From the NCBI GenBank assembly GCA_041855665.1, contig JBHAEP010000062.1:1-10593 (forward strand): a DNA stretch of 10,593 nucleotides, written 5' to 3'. This document shows, in pieces, positions 5,826-10,593 of this stretch. Made by a program: the position numbers and the translations under genes. A model generated the notes under the pieces. That model did not search any database. It was not told where the DNA came from and was given only the letters and a program-made list of their open reading frames with translations. This stretch comes from JBHAEP01 sp041855665. GTDB lineage: Bacteria; Patescibacteriota; Saccharimonadia; Saccharimonadales; Saccharimonadaceae. The stretch's first letter is position 1. The number at the start of each line of letters is the position of its first letter.

Positions 5826-5856
5826 AAAAATACCCAGAAATTCTGGGTATTTTTAT
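5826..5856 (+). terminator. Terminator of hsp20
   Basis: A long stem centred on TACCCAGA / TCTGGGTA (5831-5838 with 5842-5849) is flanked by A-run and T-run (TATTTTTATTT). It begins 14 bases after the hsp20 stop. The symmetrical flanks mean it could work in both directions. Confidence 0.85.
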
Positions 5857-5875
5857 TTGGCTAAAATATAACCGA

Positions 5876-5915
5876 GAAATAAAAATAACGCACTTTAGAA
5901 GAGTGCGTTATTTTT
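5876..5915 (-). terminator. Terminator of pilin B, probably bidirectional
   Basis: The arms TAACGCAC (5886-5893) and GTGCGTTA (5903-5910) pair perfectly. On the minus strand the hairpin is followed by TTTTTATTTC, and it lies just past the pilin B stop at 5934. A T-run on the plus side makes it a second stop for hsp20 read-through. Confidence 0.8.
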
Positions 5916-5933
5916 ATTATAGAAAACTACGGA

Positions 5934-6356
5934 TTACTTACTGCCACCTAGACCGCTAGCTTGACTAAATACGAATTGAACAATCGCGTAAGCCAACACA
6001 GCAACTATTAGACCAATAAGCGCGTAAAGGATAGTGTTTTTGGCTGAAGTAACCTTACCAGCATCACCAGCTGAAGTAGTGTAGCGAATACCACCCCAAA
6101 TAAGCATAATAACAGATAAAATACCTACTATATATAGCAAAAAGTCGACAACTTTCTTGACAGTACTATCATTTCCAGTTGTACTTATAGATCCAGGAGT
6201 GCCTGTACCATGGGCTGCGTTTAGTCCGCTACTTAGATTAGTGCCGCCACTAGTAGTAGCAGCATTAACTACATCACCCTGAGCAGCTACTACACCAAAG
6301 GCTACTACAGGTACTAGAAGTAGACCAGCTAGCGCTATTTTGATTGATTTTTTCAT
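5934..6356 (-). CDS. VirB2/TrbC-like small pilin, paralog B
   Basis: 140 residues. A signal peptide is clear (KK-plus hydrophobic segment 5-25, cleavage region VNAA near 33). The exported part contains AAHGTGTP and Ser/Thr/Gly runs. Two membrane helices follow (about 70-90 and 107-130), joined by the polar loop TTSAGDAGKVTSAKNT. The tail GLGGSK is Gly-rich. The helix cores LYIVGILSVIMLIWGG and AIIGL-like LIGLIVAVLAYAIVQFV match paralog A almost residue for residue. Their DNA is about 90% identical over a 54-base stretch, which indicates recent duplication or gene conversion. It has its own TATAAT and SD although it lies only 77 bases after pilin C on the same strand. That suggests it is a major subunit expressed separately; this last point is inferred. 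Confidence 0.9.
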   Translation of the reverse strand: MKKSIKIALAGLLLVPVVAFGVVAAQGDVVNAATTSGGTNLSSGLNAAHGTGTPGSISTTGNDSTVKKVVDFLLYIVGILSVIMLIWGGIRYTTSAGDAGKVTSAKNTILYALIGLIVAVLAYAIVQFVFSQASGLGGSK

Positions 6357-6366
6357 TTTGTTTTAT

Positions 6367-6372
6367 TCCTTT
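6367..6372 (-). promoter_or_regulatory. Ribosome binding site of pilin B
   Basis: Minus-strand AAAGGA lies ten bases before the ATG at 6356, inside a leader (TAAACGAAAGGAA) similar to that of pilin A. Confidence 0.6.
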
Positions 6373-6390
6373 CGTTTAAAACTATACTTT

Positions 6391-6396
6391 ATTATA
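6391..6396 (-). promoter_or_regulatory. -10 box of the pilin B promoter
   Basis: Minus-strand TATAAT gives a predicted start near 6384 and a 28-base leader with SD. The -35 is poor (CCAACA at 6413-6418, 16-base spacer, three of six), so strength is uncertain. Confidence 0.5.
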
Positions 6397-6433
6397 TAAC
6401 ACTTTTTAGAAATGTTGGCAAGTATTTTAAAGA

Positions 6434-6805
6434 TTAAATCTGCTTAGTCACAAGGTTGACGATAGCGTACGCAAACACCGCTACAATCAGCCCTATCACC
6501 GCACCAGCGATCATCTTACGACCACGAACAGCTCCATCACCGCCACCAGAGGTAGTCATTCGCATACCACCAAGAATAATAATGATCACACAAATTATTC
6601 CAGTTAGATAAAGTAGGAAATTGACAATTGTTTTTACTACACTAGTGCCGATATCTTTACGTTCGCTGCTATTACAAGCTTTACCGCTCACTCCTTCGCT
6701 ACACGCACCCCAAATATCAGCAGCTGACGCGGTATTAGGAAGGGCAGTAGTGACGAATCCAGCTACGCCTAAAGTTATTAAAAATCCAATAATTATTTTT
6801 TTCAT
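6434..6805 (-). CDS. VirB2/TrbC-like small pilin, paralog C
   Basis: 123 residues. Signal peptide MKKIIIGFLITLGVAGF with a TASAA cleavage region near 28. The short exported segment carries two cysteines (C35 and C44). The helix pair spans about 57-80 and 97-119 around the loop TTSGGGDGAVRGRK. The loop is nearly identical to that of paralog E (GGSDGAVRGRK) and differs from the DAGK type of B and D. The fold is that of T4SS pilin subunits. Its ATG abuts the TAA of paralog D directly, with AGGA inside the end of D as a possible SD, so translation is probably coupled. It is the last gene of the F-E-D-C unit; I see no terminator between it and pilin B. Confidence 0.87.
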   Translation of the reverse strand: MKKIIIGFLITLGVAGFVTTALPNTASAADIWGACSEGVSGKACNSSERKDIGTSVVKTIVNFLLYLTGIICVIIIILGGMRMTTSGGGDGAVRGRKMIAGAVIGLIVAVFAYAIVNLVTKQI

Positions 6806-7069
6806 TTAAAACTGTCCTAAAATAAATTGTACTAATGCAAATGAACACATGATTACCAAAAGGCCGATTACAGCATAAAGGATCATGCTTTTAGCTCGAG
6901 CAATCTTGCCGGCATCACCAGAGGCAGTAGCGTAATTTATACCAGCAATAATCAATACGATCACACATACAGCACCGGCTATGTAAAGCACGCCGTTTAC
7001 GATAGGTACTAAATTTGATGAATCGCCAGTAGTTGTTGGTACGTTTAATTCTGATGCGTTTAATTTCAT
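6806..7069 (-). CDS. VirB2/TrbC-like small pilin, paralog D, without signal peptide
   Basis: Only 87 residues. Unlike the other five paralogs there is no N-terminal signal peptide: the protein starts with a polar 20-residue segment (MKLNASELNVPTTTGDSSNL) and goes straight into the helix pair (about 23-46 and 63-85). The joining loop ATASGDAGKIARAK has the family pattern. LYIAGAVCVIVLI and LYAVIGLLVIMCS match the cores of A and B. There is a three-base gap to the stop of paralog E, with TAAGGT serving as SD inside the end of E. It may insert without cleavage through its first helix, or be a structural variant rather than a polymerised subunit. No in-frame upstream start would restore a signal peptide, because gene E's stop is too close. 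Confidence 0.85.
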   Translation of the reverse strand: MKLNASELNVPTTTGDSSNLVPIVNGVLYIAGAVCVIVLIIAGINYATASGDAGKIARAKSMILYAVIGLLVIMCSFALVQFILGQF

Positions 7070-7072
7070 ATT

Positions 7073-7495
7073 TTACCTTACAATCAATCCTGCTACAAAG
7101 TTTACTAAAATAATTGCCGTAATAGAAATCACTAGTCCAATTGCTGAATTTAGTAAAATCTTACGCCCGCGGACAGCTCCGTCCGAACCACCGGCAGTCA
7201 TCATTACAAAACCGCCATAAATCATAAATCCAACAGCTAGATAACCTGTAAGATGCATTAACATTTCTACGATATTAGCCACAATCTTCCAGATAAAAGG
7301 ACTAAGGCCACCAGCTTCGGCAGGGCTTTTTATATTACATTCACTATCTGTTAGGCCGTTATACCAAGCAGGCATTGTCAGAAGTCGTCCATCACAAGCG
7401 CTTGCCGTCTGGCTAGTGATAGTAGCCGCCATAAAAGTAGACGCTAGTCCAGAAAAAGCCACAAAGGCGCTGATAAAAAATAGTTTTGCTTTCAT
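7073..7495 (-). CDS. VirB2/TrbC-like small pilin, paralog E
   Basis: 140 residues. Signal peptide 1-33 (MKAKLFFISAFVAFSGL, cleavage region TASA before C34). A longer exported segment follows with cysteines at 34 and 53 and aromatic residues (MPAWYNGL). The membrane helices span about 70-98 and 113-137 around AGGSDGAVRGRK. The loop pairs it with paralog C. Its ATG overlaps the TAA of paralog F by one base (TAATG), a sign of coupled translation. The protein belongs to the same T4SS pilin superfamily but has diverged more from A and B. A Cys right after the predicted cleavage point could suggest a lipoprotein, but ASAC is a poor lipobox (no Leu at -3), so I prefer a disulfide with C53. Confidence 0.87.
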   Translation of the reverse strand: MKAKLFFISAFVAFSGLASTFMAATITSQTASACDGRLLTMPAWYNGLTDSECNIKSPAEAGGLSPFIWKIVANIVEMLMHLTGYLAVGFMIYGGFVMMTAGGSDGAVRGRKILLNSAIGLVISITAIILVNFVAGLIVR

Positions 7496-7893
7496 TATCC
7501 GAAAATTCCTCCTGGGATTAAGAAGTTTGTAATAGCAAACATGAAACCATAAAGAAGCAATCCAATCGTAACATTGCGGAAAATTCCCACAGCTCGTTTG
7601 ATTTGACCTGGGTCGCTACCAGCGGTAGTGTAGAGGATAGCTCCGATTACTACACCTAAAACACCGGCAACACCGACGCCAGCAGTTAAGATTTTAATAA
7701 AAATCTTTAACATCTGCATAATCGATGAGTTTTCAATGTTTTCATTGTTGGCTTCACCACACTCCAAAATGGAAGTTTCCACGCCGCCACATGTTTTTGC
7801 GGCGAACGCAGCAGGTGATGAAAAAACTGCAGCAGATGTCGCCAAAAGTGACAAAACTCCAAAAATTGTTAATATTTGTTTTAATGTATTCAT
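7495..7893 (-). CDS. VirB2/TrbC-like small pilin, paralog F, first gene of the cluster
   Basis: 132 residues from the ATG at 7893. Signal peptide MNTLKQILTIFGVLSLLATS with an AFAA cleavage region near 32. The exported segment has C35 and C45 and an acidic/Asn stretch (GEANNENIENSS). The helices span about 63-88 and 105-128 around TTAGSDPGQIKRAV, and the tail is PGGIFG. The frame continues upstream to a TTG at 7929, but those 12 codons cover likely promoter elements and would bury the signal peptide behind a charged start, so I use 7893. It is most diverged from the other paralogs and heads the F-E-D-C run. It is divergent from the VirB6-like gene with 76 bases between starts. Confidence 0.83.
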   Translation of the reverse strand: MNTLKQILTIFGVLSLLATSAAVFSSPAAFAAKTCGGVETSILECGEANNENIENSSIMQMLKIFIKILTAGVGVAGVLGVVIGAILYTTAGSDPGQIKRAVGIFRNVTIGLLLYGFMFAITNFLIPGGIFG

Positions 7894-7902
7894 ATTATAT
7901 AA

Positions 7903-7929
7903 AATACGATATTTATGGTTTTTTAGCAA
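7903..7929 (-). promoter_or_regulatory. Possible promoter of the pilin F-E-D-C operon
   Basis: Minus-strand TTGCTA (plus 7924-7929, four of six), a 17-base spacer and TATTTT (four of six), then about seven bases to the ATG at 7893, would be another leaderless arrangement. A perfect TATAAT (7894-7899) abuts the ATG and is too close to serve it. The assignment is therefore uncertain. Confidence 0.35.
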
Positions 7930-7954
7930 GTTGTATTTAAACGTAAGTGGGATG

Positions 7955-7963
7955 TGGTATAAT
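7955..7963 (+). promoter_or_regulatory. Extended -10 promoter of the VirB6-like gene
   Basis: TGGTATAAT is a perfect extended -10 ending six bases before the ATG at 7970. There is no Shine-Dalgarno in the six-base gap, so the mRNA is predicted to be leaderless. No good -35 is found at 16-18 bases. Confidence 0.65.
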
Positions 7964-7969
7964 TTTGGT

Positions 7970-10593
7970 ATGAATAGAGTGCGTGGGATTTTAGTTTGGG
8001 GTATCTTGGCTTTTGGGCTGAGTATTTTTGGTGGTATTTTTTTCGGAGATAAGGCTTTTGCGTTAGATGCTACTCATTATGCAGGTGATGATGCGATAGT
8101 TTTAAAGAATTTCTCCGGAGCTGAAAGTACAAAATTCACAAGAAAAAGTGATGGTGTAAATGGTCATGACGGCTGGATGGCATCAAACATAAAGATTAAA
8201 TGTACTATTACAATGAATGCCAACAACTCAATGCCTAAAGAGGTTGAGTATACTGGTAATGTTTACATAGAGAAACCGCGCGGTGACAGAGATGAATATA
8301 AGCTTTCGGTGGATGGTGAATGTAATAAATCCTCTGCTAACGGTGGATTTAAAAACGTAAATGTAAACATATCCAAAGAAGAAGGCTCATCTCCAGATGT
8401 CACCAATAATACGGGTGATGACGGCGGAGATGGAGGTGAAACAGAAGAAGCAGGAAGCGAAAACAACTGTTCAGTACCAGGTCTAGGCTGGCTAGTATGT
8501 CCATTAGTGAATCTTTTAGGTGGTGCATCTGATGCTATGTACGGAATGGTTAGCGCTATGCTAGAGGTAGATTCAAGCATGTTTGACGCTACAAATGAGG
8601 GTAGAGGAAGTGCTACTTATGAAATATGGAAAGGCATGAGAAACCTAGCCAATGCTATATTCGTCATCATGTTCTTAATTTTGATTTATTCTTATTTATC
8701 TGGAGCTGGATTCAGTAATTACACCATAAAGAAAACGCTACCTAGAATATTAATAGCAGCCCTACTGGTTAATATTTCATTTTATATTTGTGCTATTTTA
8801 GTAGATATTTCAAATATTTCTGGATCAACGCTAAAAACTCTACTCGATAATCAAACAAGTAAAATAGAAGTTTCTGAAAAATTTGGCGACCAAGGTAATT
8901 TCTTTTCAAATGTAGCAACCGCAATAATAGTAGGCGCCCCTATAGCTGGAGCCTTAAGCTGGGCTGGTGTTCTAGTAGTTTTACCTACGTTAGTGACAGT
9001 AGCTGCAGCTATCTTTACCGCATTCATCGTATTAGCATTCCGCAGTGCATTAATCGTTATTTTGACAATAATATCTCCTCTAGCATTCGTTTCTATATTG
9101 CTACCGAATACCGAACAATGGTTTAATCGTTGGCGAAAATTATTCACAACTCTAATATTAATGTATCCAGCAATTGCTCTAGTATTTGGAGGATCTGCTT
9201 TTGCAGGTAAGGCAATCATGTCTGCAGCTAATTCAAGTGAGCCGGGCGATGGAGATTTCACATTAGCAATCACTGGAGCTTTAATAATGGTGGTTCCTCT
9301 TTTTGTAACTCCGATAATTATGAGTACTGCAGGTAATTTCCTAGGTAAGATTGCCGGCGTAGTTAATAATAAAGACAAAGGACTTATCGATAGGGCACAT
9401 AAAGGAGCTAAAGCTCTTCAGAAGCGTGGATTCAACTATGCTAAAGGTCGGGCATTAAGAGGTGATTTCGGAGCCGGAAAGTTCAACCCTATAAGTAAAG
9501 CTACTAGGGCTACAGTTAGAGGAAATGCTAAACTAGATGGTTCAAATGCTGCAGTAAATAGAGCTGAAGCTGCGTTTCTATCTAGAGAAACTACTGGTAA
9601 TGCAAAATTCAGAAACGCAACAGCTGGCGGTGGTTGGTTTGGGTCTGCCAGCACAGAAGATCAAAACCTAGCAGCTGCTAATGCCATGAAAATGGCAGAT
9701 AAGCAGAGAGTTCAGGATATTGAAGCTCAGACTCTTCGAATGAAGTCATTTAACTTAAGTTCAGAAGACTGGCAATCAATAGCAGAAGGAAAAACCGTAT
9801 TTGATCCATCAAAAAATTCTGCTGGTTTCCAAAGTTTTATGGATTCAACAGGTGGTAAAATTGACCACATTACACAAGCATCGGCTGTCCGACAAGTGGC
9901 AGAGGTTGGTAGTGAAGACCATAAGTATAATCTAATCTCAAAATCTGCCGATAGTTCAATGGATGCAGTTCGTGGAGATATAGCTGAAATGGCCCAAGCT
10001 CAAAGGAAAACTCTTGGCTTAAGTAGTAATATTGGACAAATGATATCAAGTGGTCAGATGAAATCTGAACAGGATCTAATGAAAAATATGATTGAATCCA
10101 GCGGTAAAATGTCAGCTAGTCAAGTTGGTGGGTTGGATGAAGGAGCTGTCAATAGGCTAGTTGATGCATATAAGAATGGAAATATTCCGAATGGCATGGA
10201 CCAAGCTAAGTTCGCTTCATCTATGAATAACTTCAAAAATAGTGCAAGCGGGGCACTTGCGGATGAAAGTATTCGTAACAATATGAAGCCTACAAATATA
10301 TCAAATCTACAATCACTAGTCGGACAAACTACTACAGCTAGTGCTCCACCAGTAAATAATAATTATGCAGCACCACATTCTTACGGAATGCCAACCTCGC
10401 AAGCAGGTGGCTCTACAGCACAAACAAGCAGTGGACCGGCTGCAACACACACTGGTCCAGCTCCAGCTAGCAGTTCAGCGGCGGCCGCTCCTACATCAAC
10501 AACAGCAACAACAACATCCAGCACTGGACCATCTAAGACTCAGGCGAATGGACCTCTAGAAGTTAAGATTGCCGGTGGTAAAATCGACAATAC
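7970..10593 (+). CDS. VirB6/TrbL-like polytopic membrane protein of a T4SS-type machine (3' end outside window)
   Basis: 874 codons are open from ATG 7970 to the window edge. A signal peptide (1-31, ending KAFA) leads to an exported domain of about 130 residues with C78 and C118. An acidic Gly/Asp/Glu linker (about 137-165) and a short C167-C177 segment (CSVPGLGWLVC) follow. The membrane core has hydrophobic segments at about 223-243, 257-280, 311-335, 336-378, 390-412 and 431-452. The stretches IWKGMRNLANAIFVIMF and YTIKKTLPRILIAALLVNIS resemble CPR VirB6/TrbL-like proteins as I know them. After residue 453 a soluble tail of over 420 residues has no membrane helix; from about 785 it is low-complexity Ala/Ser/Thr/Pro/Gln. 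It should form part of an inner-membrane channel. It is divergent from the pilin operon. The VirB6 name is by architecture and recall, not alignment. Confidence 0.8.
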   Translation, partial: MNRVRGILVWGILAFGLSIFGGIFFGDKAFALDATHYAGDDAIVLKNFSGAESTKFTRKSDGVNGHDGWMASNIKIKCTITMNANNSMPKEVEYTGNVYIEKPRGDRDEYKLSVDGECNKSSANGGFKNVNVNISKEEGSSPDVTNNTGDDGGDGGETEEAGSENNCSVPGLGWLVCPLVNLLGGASDAMYGMVSAMLEVDSSMFDATNEGRGSATYEIWKGMRNLANAIFVIMFLILIYSYLSGAGFSNYTIKKTLPRILIAALLVNISFYICAILVDISNISGSTLKTLLDNQTSKIEVSEKFGDQGNFFSNVATAIIVGAPIAGALSWAGVLVVLPTLVTVAAAIFTAFIVLAFRSALIVILTIISPLAFVSILLPNTEQWFNRWRKLFTTLILMYPAIALVFGGSAFAGKAIMSAANSSEPGDGDFTLAITGALIMVVPLFVTPIIMSTAGNFLGKIAGVVNNKDKGLIDRAHKGAKALQKRGFNYAKGRALRGDFGAGKFNPISKATRATVRGNAKLDGSNAAVNRAEAAFLSRETTGNAKFRNATAGGGWFGSASTEDQNLAAANAMKMADKQRVQDIEAQTLRMKSFNLSSEDWQSIAEGKTVFDPSKNSAGFQSFMDSTGGKIDHITQASAVRQVAEVGSEDHKYNLISKSADSSMDAVRGDIAEMAQAQRKTLGLSSNIGQMISSGQMKSEQDLMKNMIESSGKMSASQVGGLDEGAVNRLVDAYKNGNIPNGMDQAKFASSMNNFKNSASGALADESIRNNMKPTNISNLQSLVGQTTTASAPPVNNNYAAPHSYGMPTSQAGGSTAQTSSGPAATHTGPAPASSSAAAAPTSTTATTTSSTGPSKTQANGPLEVKIAGGKIDN

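Noticed and set aside
5890..5906. GCACT...AGTGC inverted repeat near hsp20, considered as a CIRCE (HrcA) operator.
   Set aside because: It lies downstream of the gene, the spacing between arms is shorter than in CIRCE, and T-runs flank it; it is explained as a terminator.
8263..9654. Minus-strand open frames of 72-175 codons (8263-8580, 8851-9378, 9436-9654).
   Set aside because: They lie entirely inside the VirB6-like coding frame, have unnatural composition (Pro/Ser-rich or Ala/Thr-rich runs from the antisense of codon-biased DNA), and show no promoter or SD.
10365..10559. Plus-strand frame with many His and Gln codons over the end of the window.
   Set aside because: It is the +1 shadow of the Ala/Ser/Thr/Pro/Gln-rich tail of the VirB6-like protein; GCA and ACA repeats read out of frame give Gln and His.

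Overview
This 10.6 kb AT-rich window reads as chromosome of a reduced-genome bacterium of the Candidate Phyla Radiation (Patescibacteria), most likely a Saccharibacterium (TM7). The inference rests on three things. The first is a bifunctional phosphoglucose/phosphomannose isomerase. The second is a cluster of very small VirB2/TrbC-like pilins beside a VirB6-like protein of the CPR type. The third is compact genes with short intergenic gaps and a mix of leaderless and Shine-Dalgarno starts. No rRNA or taxonomic marker is present, so the assignment is an inference. Of the 12 complete stop codons, 11 are TAA, one is TAG and none is TGA.

Layout. (1) 3-704, plus strand: C-terminal two thirds of a PGI/PMI isomerase. 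(2) 713-2715, minus: a MacB-type ABC pair, permease and ATPase, overlapping by one base. (3) 2806-3078: convergent tRNA-Ser(GGA) and tRNA-Ser(GCU), each with promoter and terminator. (4) 3123-4319, minus: a membrane protein with a Q/N-rich N-terminus and, upstream of it, pilin A. (5) 4457-4546: tRNA-Ser(UGA). (6) comF (minus) and an Hsp20 chaperone gene (plus), sharing overlapping divergent promoters. (7) 5934-7893, minus: five pilin-like genes F-E-D-C-B; F to C are tightly coupled and B has its own promoter. (8) 7970-10593, plus: a large VirB6/TrbL-like membrane protein that is still open at the window end.

Functionally, pilins A-F and the VirB6-like protein look like the pilin and inner-membrane-channel part of a type IV secretion-like machine. 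VirB4, VirD4, VirB8 to VirB10 and relaxase genes are not visible here; they may lie beyond the right edge. The nearby comF could link the machine to DNA uptake, but that is only inferred from position.

Promoters are easy to read: several carry an extended -10 (TGnTATAAT), and at least three protein genes have the -10 box only 6-7 bases before the ATG, which predicts leaderless mRNAs. There is no gene-free stretch longer than 300 bases; the longest, 4320-4456 and 2716-2805, are divergent promoter regions. I saw no insertion sequence, CRISPR array or rRNA gene.
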